Source of the DNA: Cymodocea nodosa
Lineage: Eukaryota > Streptophyta > Magnoliopsida > Alismatales > Cymodoceaceae
DNA: 64,000 nt
NCBI GenBank assembly: GCA_036874045.1
Contig: CM072341.1
Location: 11,668,501 to 11,732,500, forward strand
Direction of reading: 5' to 3'
Both the position numbers and the translations under genes were made by a program. The notes beneath the pieces were generated by a model. The model ran no database searches. It saw nothing but the letters and a program-made list of their open reading frames with translations, and was not told the DNA's origin. How positions within the stretch are numbered: the first letter of the stretch is position 1; the number at the start of each line of letters is the position of its first letter. Of the stretch, positions 1 to 11,930 are shown in pieces.

Positions 1-60
1 TATTTTATGTTTAAACTACTACTGATACATGTTGAGAGCTGGTAGATTTACTTAAGTTAT

Positions 61-313
61 AACTCGTTAAGTTAGCATAACTGTACGCGTTGAGTTACAT
101 GAATATACACTAAGGTAACGTGTTATGTTAGCGGCTTATTTCTTTATTGCATGTATTTTATGCACGTGTTGAATTTAAATGCTTTAGAATATCACATGAG
201 ATGCACATGTTTAACTCGTTAAGTTAGCATAACTACACGCGTTGAGTTACATGAATATATACTAAGGTAACGCGTTAGGTTAGCAGCTTATTTCTTTATT
301 GCATGTATTTTAT
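61..313 (+). repeat. Tandem duplication inside LTR Z
   Basis: A block of about 100 bases starting AACTCGTTAAGTTAGCATAA at 61 is repeated from 213 (period about 152). Both copies run through the GCGTTGAGTTACATGAATAT phrase to GCATGTATTTTAT. The other LTRs of this family carry the block once. Confidence 0.8.
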
Positions 314-490
314 AGTTATTTTCTAAAATGCCACTATAGCGGTCGTAGGAACAGATAGTTGGAAGGAAAAAACACGTTTGCACGTATCACGCAAGAATTC
401 AATCGCGCATGGAGAAGGAAGCATCGTCGTTGATCTGAAGGAAGGAAATCTAACCAATTATTCAAGCAGAAGCAGTTACTACTAAAGAAA

Positions 491-498
491 TATAAAAG
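491..498 (+). promoter_or_regulatory. LTR TATA box (copy Z)
   Basis: TATAAAAG is preceded by the conserved run AGCAGAAGCAGTTACTACTA. The same TATAAAAG occurs at the same place in the LTRs at 3423-3430, 25016-25023 and, inverted, 55579-55586, which supports a real LTR promoter. Confidence 0.7.
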
Positions 499-1650
499 AA
501 AAGAAAAGAAAAAAAAAAGGGTGATCGATGGACGGCCAGTGTATACAGAGGAGGAGCACCAAGCTTTCTACAGACAGTATCAGCGATTCTCCAAAGTATC
601 ACACCAACCATCGTTATCACCACCATAATCACCAATCATCGGAGGTCTGTAAGGATACTTGCTTGATGTCGGGTCGATTCCGAGTCAAACATAGTGCCTG
701 ACAACCACTATGAGGAGTGATCGCGTCGCGGGAAGGGAAGACATTTTCACCAAGCGCCGACTTATATTTCAGGAGATCGTAAAGCATTTAGCCTTGGCTT
801 CAGGTTGATGCCTGTATGCTAAAGAGGAGATCATCTTGCAATTCTAGACTCGCGATTCTATAAGGAGAGGAGACAGAATTGTAAGTGGTTTAATTTTCAG
901 TGGTGTAATCGCGTTGCAAGTAGTGTCGGAAGTATTTACTGTCAAGTGAGATTACTTTACATTTCACCTTTCGCCTATTTCCATGTTCACATCAAAACAA
1001 AAATACCAAAAACAATTTATCTTTGTTTGTATGTTGTATTGTTTGTGTTGTATCATGATTAATGTTATCTGTATCAATTTTATGATTGTTTTATGTTAGT
1101 TTTAATTTTACAATTTATTGAAATTGGTTTGTACAAAAAACTTAAAGATTTTAATGGTGACTATTTGAATCATCTGAATGTTAGTATTGCTTAATGATAA
1201 ATCCAATGTTAACTAGCATTAAAAAGCTTAATTGATGTTATTTACAATCTTTGGAATCGCCCAATGGTTGGCCAAATTCCTCTGTAAATAGCAGTATTAT
1301 AAAGAAGAGACAAGCTCGTAGAGTTAATTTAAGTCCACGAGGATAGTCCGTAGAGTTAGCCATAACTCAACGAACTTAGTTTGTTGAGTTAAGTACAACT
1401 CAACGGAGTGCTTATTGAATATAAATTTGAATTGTTCACAATCAAACATTTCTTAAATTCGTTAGCAATTCCCTGTGGGATTGACCTGTACTTGCACACT
1501 GATACAATAGACACTGTGCACTTGCAGTTAAAGTACAAATTGGAATTAATATCTAAATTGTATTAAAGGTTGTTTGTTTACTTCTAAAAGAAAGAATAGG
1601 CATAAAGATAAATTAACTAAGTAAAAAATAGAAGTAACAAATCCAAGTTT

Positions 1651-2480
1651 TTCTAGTGTAGTGCTGGGAAAACCCAAACAAATGATTTATGTGAATATCT
1701 TATTAAACTATAGAAAAAGTATGAGCCTATTGTTATGGATTCATATTTTCAGTAAATGATAGAAGTAGGACTATATGAGATTGGTGTTTTACTGCATCTG
1801 TATTAATGAAATACGTACATATATAGTATGTGATTAATGTTTTGTTTTGTGTTTGTATTTTAATAATAAAAAAAATACAAGAAAAAAAGAAGAAACTTTA
1901 AGAGTTTATTGACTTGTTTGATCACGAGCCTTTTGTACTTGAGCAGATAGGTATGTAAGGATTGTTGACCTGAAAAATGACTCTTGAAATCTGGCAACCT
2001 AAGATCCTGATCAGATCTGGTATTGTTGACTGAAAACTTGTTACATGGATACATTAGAAAGCTCTTGTATGATTCAAGCTTGTCGAATTAACTTTTAAAG
2101 TACAAAGAAAAATATATATATATATATATACTGTTCTGAAAAGATACAAGTGTTTTGTGAAATACAGATATCTTATGAATCGAGTATATTTTCTGTTATC
2201 TAAAATTGCTGAAATATGAATCTAGAATTGACTTTTGAAGTTGTTTTAATGGAGATACAATTCTTTATTCTACTTGTCTTAATTAGATTGAATTGGATTG
2301 TAATTTGATTCGTATGTTGTTGAAATTTCTTCTAGAAATCTTATTGGAAAATTCAAGCTGATGGATGATGAAAAGAAGAACAAACGATAATATAATTAAC
2401 ACCTATGTGATGATGATATACTTTGTATGTAATTTGCATATAATGTAATTTTTGATTTATTTTATATAATGATATACTTA
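1651..2480 (+). mobile_element. Athila-like non-coding internal sequence after LTR Z
   Basis: After a degenerate tRNA-Asp type primer site (1654-1672) comes non-coding DNA that matches the stretch lying just upstream of the 3' LTR in the inverted element H (56440-57150). It also matches 50300-51060 in Sirevirus C. Shared landmarks are TTCATATTTTCAGTAAAT, AGAGTTTATTGA, CCTAAGATCCTGATCAG and GCTCTTGTATGATTCAAGC. There is no coding capacity. The copy is heavily shortened, with no gag or pol between the LTRs. The short ORF on the minus strand here is not conserved. Confidence 0.75.
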
Positions 2481-2791
2481 ATTAATTGATAAATGATATA
2501 TAAACATTTAATTTAATAATATGTTCATTTATTAATGCAAGTAATTCATTTTTTGATTAATTACATTTTCACTAATTACTTTAATTCATTACTTAACTTT
2601 ATTAAAAATCAATTATGTTCAATTCCCTTCAATTCTGTCATGTGCACAAATACCTAAATTTCAATTTCCGATAGATTCCTAAACGTACACAAACACCTAG
2701 ATTTTGAATTCTTTCTATCAAATTCTGTAGAATTCAAATTTCGTTAGAATTCAAATTCTATGGAATTCAAATTCTAGGTGCACAAACAGGC
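2481..2791. repeat. AT-rich spacer with possible MITE remnant
   Basis: No gene is visible. The right part (about 2635-2791) repeats related phrases: GTGCACAAATACCTAAATTT, GTACACAAACACCTAGATTT and GTGCACAAACAGGCC. It also has several GAATTCAAATT units. The end CACAAACAGGCC resembles the GGCCTGTTTG terminus of plant MITEs, but no matching inverted terminus is seen, so this is weak. Confidence 0.3.
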
Positions 2792-4544
2792 CTTAAGTAT
2801 CCAAATTTTCTATCATTTTGGAGAGTTATATTTCATATACTGGACAGTTATGTTTTAAATGCTTAAAGAATATTTTATTATTCCCTAGAGTACATGTGTT
2901 GAAATATTAATATACGACTTAAGTGAATTTTCAGTAAGTTATCTAGTAACTATCTAAAATGCATCTAAGCATCAGATAGTTAAGACTGTAAGTATCTGAA
3001 ATATCTGAACTCGTTAAGTTAGAATTATGCACATATTGAATTTAAATGCTTTATTATGTCATGTGAACTACTCATGTATAACTCGTTAAGTTAGTATAAC
3101 TATATGCGTTGAGTTAATTGAATATACACTAAGGTAACACGTTGTGTTAGCAAGCATATAAGTTATTTCTTTATTGCATGTATTTTATAGTTAAATCAAT
3201 GAAGTAAGTGTAAGTTCGTTGAGTTATCTGTAACTCAACAGACCATCTATTTTTTAATATGCTACTGTAGTAGTTGCAAAAATAGGACATTCGAAGGAAA
3301 ACTATGATTACACGTATCACACAGGAATTCACTCATGAAATGAAGAAGAAATCACCATCGTTAATATGAATGAATAAAATCCAACCGATCAATTAAGCAG
3401 AAGTAGTTACTACAAAAAGAAATATAAAAGAAGAGGACTATGCAAAGGTGGAGAACCGTGCTAACTACAGGCAGCGTTGGAAGCTCCCTAAAGCTCCACA
3501 CCACTACCAAAATCACCAACCATCAAAGGTTTGTGAGGATACTTTCCTGATGTCAGGTCGATTCCGAGCCAAACACGGTGATTGACAACCACTATAAGGA
3601 GTGATCGCGTCGCGGGAAGGGAAGTCATTTTCACCAAGCGTCGACTCATATCTCGGGAGATCGTAAGCTTCTAGCCTTGGTTTTGGGTTGATGCTAGTAT
3701 GCTAAAGAGGAGATCATCTTACAATTCTTAATTCGCGATTCTATAGGGAGAGGAGGCAAGATTGTAAGTGATTAAGTTTTCAATGGTGTAATCGCGTCAC
3801 ATGTAGTGATAGAAGTTTTTGCTGTCGATTGAGATTTTTATATTTCACCTTTCATTCATCTTCAAGAACATATCAAAACAAAAATACCAAAAACAACAAA
3901 TTATCTGTGTTTACATTTAGTATTAATGTGTTGTATTGTTTGTTTTGTATCGTGATTAATGTTATCATTGTCAATATTGTGAATGTTTATGTTTGTTTGA
4001 TTAAGAAAATAGAAAATAGTTTTATTGTTTACTGAAATTGATTCGTTCCAGATACTTAAAGATTTTAATGGTTACTATTTGAAATATTTGAATGTTAGTG
4101 TTTCTTAATGATAAATCTAATCTTAACTAACATTAAAGAGCTTAATTGATGTTATTTACATTCTGTGGAACCGCCCAATGGTTGGCCGAATTCCTTTGTA
4201 AATAGTAGTATTTAACTAGAAAGGTAGGCCCATGGAGTTAACTTAAGTCCACGAGGTCAATCCATTGAGTTAACCATAACTCCACGAACTAGGTCCGTTG
4301 TGTTAATTGTAACTCAACAAAGTGCTTAACTGAACACATATAAACTCCAATATAAAAATAGAAACAGTACACAATTCTTACTTAAATCTTTGTGGGATCA
4401 ACCTGTACTTGCACACAAATACAATATACACTATGCACTTGCAGTTAAAATACAAATTGAAATTAATATCTAATTTGTGTGAAAGATTGTTTGTTTACTT
4501 CTAAAAGTAATTATTGATATAAGCATAAAAATAGAAGTTAACCA
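2792..4544 (+). mobile_element. Athila-like LTR (copy D)
   Basis: This is an LTR of the same family as copies Z, E and H. It runs from CTTAAGTATCCAAATTTTC through symmetric boxes (one has 9-base arms at 3218-3226 and 3231-3239), the TATAAAAG box at 3423-3430, the leader block at 3530-3740 and the U5 phrase TGCACTTGCAGTTAAAATAC. The first few hundred bases of the full LTR are not recognisable. It is probably the 5' LTR of element D, whose internal part reappears at 20496. That link is inferred from order and orientation. Confidence 0.8.
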
Positions 4545-4589
4545 CCACCAAAACAAGTGTTTCCTCAAGAGTTCAAATGTGAAACTTTG

Positions 4590-7500
4590 GAAGATGGTAG
4601 TTCATGGAACATCCCTTCCTACCAATCATGAAATAGATTAGATTGAGAAGGATGAGAAACTCATCTAACTAGATGCTCAAGGGCTGAATGCTATATATTG
4701 TGCACTATCTACTGAACAATATAATAAAGTTTTTGCATATAGATCTGCTTATAAGGCTTGGAAAATCCTTTAAGTTACATATGAAAGTGCTAGCCAAGTC
4801 AATGACACTAAAATCAGCATTTTATTAAGAAAAATTGAATTATTTAATATGAATGACAATGAATCTATAACTGAAATGTTTTCTAGATTTACTAAAATCA
4901 TTAACAATCTAAGAGGCTTGAGAAAGGAATTTTAAATGCATGAACAAGTATACAAAATCTTGAGAAGCTTAACTATTGAGTGGAAATAGAAATCTAGTTC
5001 TATCCAAGACTCCAAAGACCTCAACAACTATTTTGTGGAAGAATTATTAGGCAATCTGCTGGCCCATGAGGTTCAAAAGAAAAATTGGAAGGAGTAGGAA
5101 GGAGATGCTGAAAAGAAAGCTGAGAATAAGAAGGAAATTGCCTTTCCTTCAATTGAGAAGCTCCAAAGCTTAGATGATGATGAAATTCTATTGTTGGCAA
5201 GAAATTTTAGAAAATTTATGAAGAAAAATAATAAGGCCAACACCTCAAAGAGCATGATCCCTTCATGCTTCAAATGCAAAATGCAAGGATACATACAAGC
5301 CTTTTGTCCTTTGCAATCAGAAGAGGATCAACAAGATAAAAGGAAGAGGGGGAAGAGTAAGAGAAAAATGACATTAAAAGCTACTTGGGATGACAATGAC
5401 TCTTCAAGCAACTCTTCTGATTTTAAAGATGAAGTAGCAGCAAATGTGTGCTTCACAGTACAAGAGGTTTGTTCCACATCATCACATTGTTTAGATTTAG
5501 AAAATGAAAATATAAATATAGATGTAGATATGTTACTTTCAATAGTATATATTTTGTACATTAAATGTAAAAATTACAAGAAAGATATCAAAAGTTTAAA
5601 TAATTGTTTAGAAGATGCTTTTGCTAAACTTGAAAAAACTCTTGTTGATAATAGAAACCTAAAGACTAAAGTGGATAAATATAGTTGTAATAATGTTGAA
5701 TTGAAAGAAGAAAATACAATACTAAAAAATGAAGTTATTGATTTAAAAAATATTGTATGTAAATTTACACAATGACAAAAAGGATTAGATAAAATAATAG
5801 GATCCTAAAGACAAAATAGAATTAAATATGGTCTTGGGTATGCTACATCACAAGAAGTACCTTGCTATGGTGGCATGATCTGATCTTACAAAGATGACAT
5901 TATAGTCTTTGCCATTAAAAGAAGATCTAGTCACATGTGGTTGTTAAGAGGCAATAAATTCAATGTTTTAAGGACTAACTCTATTGGACCTAAGAAGATT
6001 TGGATACCAAAAGCCTTAATTTCAGTATGATTTGCAAGATTGCAAGGACAAGTAAGTACCAAATGTCAAGATAGATTATTGATATTGGATGCTCAAAGCA
6101 TATGATAAGTATGAAGAGACTTCTTGAATTTATTAAAGTAATAAATTCAAGATCTGTTAAACATGGAAACAATGAAAAATGTAAAATTACTACTATAGGA
6201 AATATTACATATGAAAATGGTAGAATTGAAAATGTTTTGCATATTAATGGTTTAAAACAAAATTTGCTAAGTGTAGGACAACTTTATGATAAAGGGTATA
6301 AAATTTTATTTACTATTGAAAAATATTTTATTATTGATCAAGCTTCAAACAAAATTAAATTTACTAGTTTTAGAAATAGCTTCATATATTCACTAGACTT
6401 TCTATGTGAAAATCTACAAATGATTCCTATTTAGTGGCATCTAATGAGGATGATTGGTTATGGCATAAGAGACTTGGACATGTCAATATGAAAACTCTCA
6501 GAAAATTGTCCAAACATGATCTTATTAAGGGAATGCCTAAGTTAAAGTTCAAGAAAGACAATCTGTAGTGAATGCATGTTAGGTAAGTTGAAAGAATCTT
6601 CTCTACAAGGCAAAAATGATATTGCTACTAGAAAGTCATTGGAACTACTACATCTGGATCTTTTTGGTCCAACTCAAATCTTAAGTCTAGGTGGTCAAAA
6701 ATATACACTTGTGATTATAGATAATTTCTCTAGACTTACTTGGTTTATATTTCTAGCTCATAAGAGTGAAACATGTATTGAATTTAGAAACTTTTGCACA
6801 AAAGTTCAAAATCAAAAACATCTAACAATAAAGAGAATTAGAAGTGATCATGGAGGAGAATTTGAGAATTTTGAATTTGAAAACCTGTGTAACAGTTTTG
6901 GTATACTATATGAATTTTCCTACCTTAGAACTCCAGCTCAAAATGGAGTTGTAGAAGGAAAGAATAGAACATTACAAGAAATGGTTAAAACCTTATTGAA
7001 TGTTGTAAATTTACCAAAATCTCTTTGGATGAAGTTGTTGGTACAACTTGTTATATTTTGAAATAGAACTCATATCAGGTCTATTTTAAATAAGACACCA
7101 TTTGAATTATAGTATAGAAAAGGACCAAATGTTGGATATTTTAAGACATTCAAATGTAAATGCTATGTCTTAAACACTAGAGATGCAAAAGATAAATTTG
7201 ACTCAAAATCAGTTCTTGCCACACTAGTAGGTTATTCCTCTAGAAGTAAAGCCTATAGAGTATATTTTGAAAAGGACAAAAGAGTAGAGGAAACAATAAA
7301 TGTTCAGTTTGATGAATAATTGATACAGAATATGAAAAATCTAAAGATTGACAGTGATAGTGAGAATGAAGAATGTGAAAAAGATAAATCCAAATAGAAG
7401 TCCAATTCTCAAGTATTAGGTCAAAAGGAACAAACATTGAAACTTAGAGCTGATCATCCAATGGAATAGATAATTGGAAACATAAATAAAGGAGTGCAAA

Positions 7501-8795
7501 TAAGAAGCAGAACTGAAGATAAATGCAATTATTGTGCATTTGTATCAAAAATTGAACCAAAATCAATTAAAGAAGCTTGTAGTGACAATTATTGGATCAT
7601 AACTATGCAAGAACTAAATCAGTTTTAGAAAAATAATGTTTGGGAATTATTAAAGAAACCAATAGGAAAAACAATCATTGTAACTAAATGGGTATTTAGA
7701 AATAATCTAGATGATGGAGGAAACATTATTAGAAATAAAGCTAGATTGGTTGCACAAGGATATAATCTGTAAAAAAGCATTGACTATGAAGAAACTTTTG
7801 CACCTATAGCTAGAATCGAAGCCATCAGAATGTTACTTGCATTTGCATGTAATATGAGAATCAAGTTATATCAAATAGATGTGAAATGTACATTTCTCAA
7901 TGGAGAAATACAAGAAGTCTTTATCAAGTAGCCCTTAGGATTTGAAGATGAAGAAAAATCAGATCACGTCTATAAATTAAACAAAGCCTTATATGGTCTA
8001 AAATAGGCAGCCAAGGCATGATATGACAAGTTGAAAAAGTTTCTAATTGATAATGAATTCAGTATAGGCAAAGTGGATAACACTTATATTTATCAAAATA
8101 GTTTATTTACATATGTTGATTTTTCATATCTATGTTGATGACATTATTTTTAGTGCTACATCTAAAAATCTATGTTATGAGTTTCAAAATTTGATGAAAA
8201 ATAAGTTTAAAATGAGCTTAATGGGAGAATTGAAATTTTTCTTAGGGCTACAAATTCATTAGATGAAAAATGGGATCTTTATCAATCAAGAAAAATATTG
8301 CAAGGAAATGTTAAAGAAATTTGGACTTGAAACATCAAATTTGCCAATACTCCAATGAATTCAAATACTAAACTTGATAGTGATGATTCAAGTATTGTTG
8401 TAGTTCAAAAGAAATACAGAGGTATGATTGGATCTCTTCTGTATTTATTAGTAAGTTGGTTAGATATCATGTTTAGTGTATACTTATGTGCTAGATTTCA
8501 AGCATCACCAAAAGAATCTCATCTCAAATCAGTAAAGAGAATCTTCAAGTATCTATAGGGCACTAAAGATTTTAGATTATTTTACTCAACTGATAGCAGT
8601 CTAATTTTAACAAGATACAATGATGCAAATTATGCAAGTAACAGATTAGATAGGAAAAGCACGAGTGGAACATGTCAGTTACTCATAAATTCTTTAATTT
8701 TTTGATTTAGTAGGAAACAAAACTACAATGCATTATCTACTACTAAGGCAGAATATATTGTAGTAGGCCTGTGTTGTGCTTAGATACTATGAATG
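4590..8795 (+). pseudogene. Sirevirus A gag-pol remnant
   Basis: Copia-type order is visible. A gag of the UBN2 type is followed by a CCHC zinc knuckle (about 5268-5312). Next come an acidic, coiled-coil-rich stretch with the KATWDD phrase (5380-5775) and a protease trace near 6070-6110. Integrase with zinc-binding and catalytic core traces (LELLHLDLFGP) lies at 6450-7150, reverse transcriptase at 7580-8300 (YVDDI near 8133) and the start of RNase H at 8570-8795. The rest of RNase H follows at 17277. It is a fossil with many breaks and cannot encode a working polyprotein. Confidence 0.85.
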
Positions 8796-10503
8796 TGTTA
8801 GAACCCGAGTATTTTGATAATGCAAAACCTATGTGAAGAAACATATTGTATTTCATAGTTAAGTCTGTACTACTTTAGTTCAGAAGGATGTCAGAACAAT
8901 TTCCAAGCAGACGAACAGATTGAGAAGGTTCCAGATGATAATACTTTCAAGTTACAGTAAAATCAGACAATTACAGGTTCAAGCATCCGAAGAATAAAAC
9001 AACAGTAAGACTATCAGACAGTTAGAAGGATAACTATCCGAATTTTACAAAGCCTTCAAGAGTTATTATATCAGACAGTTAAGTTGGTTGAATGATGGGA
9101 GAGTTATGAAGTTAACTATCCGAAAGAAAAAAGAAAATCGGAAAGTTAGAAAGTCATTCAATAAATCACATGCAGAAATATAGAATGGAAGCTTATATAG
9201 AACGGAAGCTTAAAGGACTTATCGAAGAGTTAGATAACTATCCGAGTTTTCTTTTCGGAGAGTTAGATAACTATTTGAGTTTTTCGGTAAGTTACAAGCA
9301 TGACTTTCCGGAACTTAAGTCATTTTATTACGCATGTGCAAAATGGAGATGCCGGTAGTTGAAAGATTAAAAGAGAAAAATCGGAGAGTTAGTTAACTAT
9401 CTGAGATTTCAAAGAGAGTTTCGGTAAGTTACAGTTTAACTATCTGAAACTTAAGTTAGTGATTTTCCCACGTGCAGAATTCGAGACAGATGTTCAGATG
9501 GGTTTTTCGGAGACTTAGAAAGATAATTATCCGAAATCTCAAGAGAATTTCGGTGAGTTATGGCTTAACTATCCAAAACTTAAGTTATGTTTTTATGCAC
9601 GTGCAATTTTGAAGGAACAGCTGTCAGAGGCTTAAATGAAAATTCGGTAAGTTATAGTAGTTAACTATCCGAAAATCAGAAGCTCTTTCGGTAAGTTAAA
9701 TACAAGACTCCGAACACTTAACTTTACACTTGAGCAACTTAAAATCCTCATGTGACTCAGAGAACAGAACATGAGTGATGAATCGGCAAGTTATGGATGC
9801 TTTTTGGTAAGTTATTTTATAACCATCCGAAAGCTTGAGATTTTCGGAAGGTTATTTACTGAATATCAGACAGAACGGTAACTTACCATATTTAGGTCTG
9901 ATTATTTACCAAGTACAACAGAATACATCCATTGTAAGAAAAATATGATCGTTATGCCTTTAGCATATATATGAAGAGTTTAAGAGAAAAAGATATACAA
10001 CAGATATAATTTATACAGTGAGCTACACCCCAATTTCAAATACACTCAAGTCTGCAAACAGTGAAGTATACTCTAAAGACTTACTACAGAAAAAGCTCTG
10101 TGCGCCAAACTCTGATTGAAAGATTCAAGATGTTGGTTCGTGGCTTCAACCTGAAAGTTACATTCAGTTGTTGGTTTGAGTTTTGACCTAAAAACTCTAG
10201 AGGTTGGTTTACTGAAGTTTTTACCTAAAAACTTCTATGTTGTTGGTTCTTGCTTTGACTTGAAAGCAAGTGTGTAAGTGTTGAAACACTTAGTGAAGCC
10301 TAAGTGAATCTTGGGGGTGGACTAGCCAAGTTGGTGAACCACCTAAAACTTGTTGTGTGTTATCTTTCTTTACTACTTTGCATTTCTTTAAATTCATCTC
10401 ATTTCTCTTCTATCTGAATCATTTGTTTCAACAATCAAAAGAACTTAAAAATTACACACTTTCACCATTCACTCCCCCTCTAGTGAGTCTACCGATCCTA
10501 ACA
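8796..10503 (+). repeat. 5' LTR of Sirevirus B
   Basis: It starts TGTTAGAACCCGAG and ends GATCCTAACA, 1708 bases. About 8930-9860 is packed with symmetric boxes such as CGGAGAGTTAGATAACTATC and GGTAAGTTACAGTTTAACTA. A conserved promoter-like CATATATATGA follows near 9964, then a leader with repeated GTTGGTT units (10130-10260). The single ORF inside is not a gene. Confidence 0.95.
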
Positions 10504-10505
10504 AT

Positions 10506-10517
10506 TGGTATCAGAGC
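10506..10517 (+). promoter_or_regulatory. Primer-binding site, tRNA-Met type (Sirevirus B)
   Basis: TGGTATCAGAGC begins three bases inside the 5' LTR edge. It is the standard complement of the plant initiator tRNA-Met 3' end used by Copia elements. Confidence 0.93.
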
Positions 10518-10554
10518 CAGGTTAATCTTTCATAAGATTTAACCATTTGGATTT

Positions 10555-11930
10555 ATGGCTCAATTTGCTAAGGGACAAAACATCCACAGACCTCCCCTAT
10601 TCGATGGCTCCAATTATAACTATTGGAAGAATAGAATGGAGTGTTTCCTTAGGAGTTCTGATGTTAAACTCTAGAAGATTGTTGTTCTTGGAACTACACT
10701 TCCAACCAGTAATGTTATGGACTGGTCTGAGGAGGATGAGAAAATCATCCAGTTGGATGCTAGAGGGTTGAATGTCATTTATTGTGCACTAACTGCTGAT
10801 CAATATAATAAAGTATCTACATGTAAATCTGCTCATGAGGCGTGGAAAATCCTTCAAGTTACTCATGAAGGTACAAGCCAAGTTAAGGATACAAAAATCA
10901 GTATTCTTTTAAGAAAACTTGAACTGTTTAAAATGAATGATAATGAAAACATAACTAAAATATTTTCTAGATTTACTGAAATCACTAACAGTCTGAAAGG
11001 CTTGGGAAAGAAGTTCTCTTCACGTGAATAGGTACAGAAGATCCTAAGGAGCTTAACTATTGAGTGGAAACAGAAGTCCACATCTATTCAAGATTCCAAG
11101 GATCTTAACAACTATACAATTGAAGAATTGTTGGGCAATCTTCTGGCCCACGAAGTTCAGATGAAGGACTGGAAAGAACAAGAATGAACTATTGAAAAGA
11201 AAGCTGAAAAGAATAAGGAAATAGCATTTCCATCTACAGAAGAAGTTCCAAGCTTAGATGATGATGAGATCATATTGCTAGCAAGAAATTTCAGAAAATT
11301 CATGAAGAAAAAGAATAAGCCCAGCTACTCTAAAAGAACTATTCCTACATGTTTCAAATGTAAAAAGCAAGGGCACATATAGACCTTCTGTCCATTTCAG
11401 ACAAAAGAGGATCAAGGAGATAAGAAGAAGAGATTGAAGGACAAAAAGAAGATGGCTCTCAAAGCTACGTGGGATGACAGTAGCTCTTCAAACTGTTCAT
11501 CAGATTCTGAAGAAGAAGCTGCAGCAAATGTTTGTTTTGCAGCACAAGAGGTATGCTCTACTTTCTCTAGTTCAAAAAATGAGTATGATGATCTAGACAT
11601 AAACAGTCTTTTATCTACTGTAGATAATTTATATGTGAAGTGTAGAGATTTTAAGAAAGAAATTAAAAGATTAAATCATTGCTTAGAAAATTCATTTGCT
11701 GAATTAGAATCAACTATAGTTGAAAATAGGAATCTAAAATCAAATTTAGATAAGTATAGTTGTAATAACTGTGAATTAAAAGATGAAAATAAAAATCTAT
11801 CAACTACTATATCAGATTTGAAAAATACTATATGTAAATTTACTCAAGGACAAAAAGGAATAAATAAAATAATAGGATCTCAACGATCAAATGGGAATAA
11901 ATATGGCCTAAGGTATGCTACATCATAGGA
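10555..11930 (+). pseudogene. Sirevirus B gag
   Basis: This region encoded the capsid/nucleocapsid part of the polyprotein. The first ATG after the primer site is at 10555 (MAQFAKGQNIH). A UBN2-type gag domain spans about 10600-11200 and includes a FDGSNYNYWKNRMECF-like start. A CCHC knuckle (CFKCKKQGHI) lies at 11350-11391. The acidic stretch KATWDDSSSS at 11460-11560 is typical of Sireviruses, and a long Asn/Lys-rich coiled coil follows to about 11890. It is broken and runs toward pol. Confidence 0.88.

Larger units (their letters stand above)
1..1650 (+). mobile_element. Athila-like LTR (copy Z), 5' edge outside window
   Basis: This is the right-hand part of a long Ty3/Gypsy LTR. It matches the LTRs at 2792-4544, 24654-26170 and, inverted, 54396-56265 through the same landmarks. 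In order these are boxes of the GTTGAGTTA type, a TATAAAAG promoter, a GC-richer leader containing the block around 640-860, and a U5 end with the phrase GTGCACTTGCAGTTAAA near 1515. A primer-site-like sequence follows at 1654-1672. The match is seen in sequence; the Athila assignment rests on that primer site and on pol of the linked elements. Old: many transitions against the other copies. Confidence 0.85.

Noticed and set aside
2112-2131. AT dinucleotide run as a promoter or origin
   Set aside because: Simple AT repeat in AT-rich DNA; similar runs at 27931 and 31508 have no shared context.
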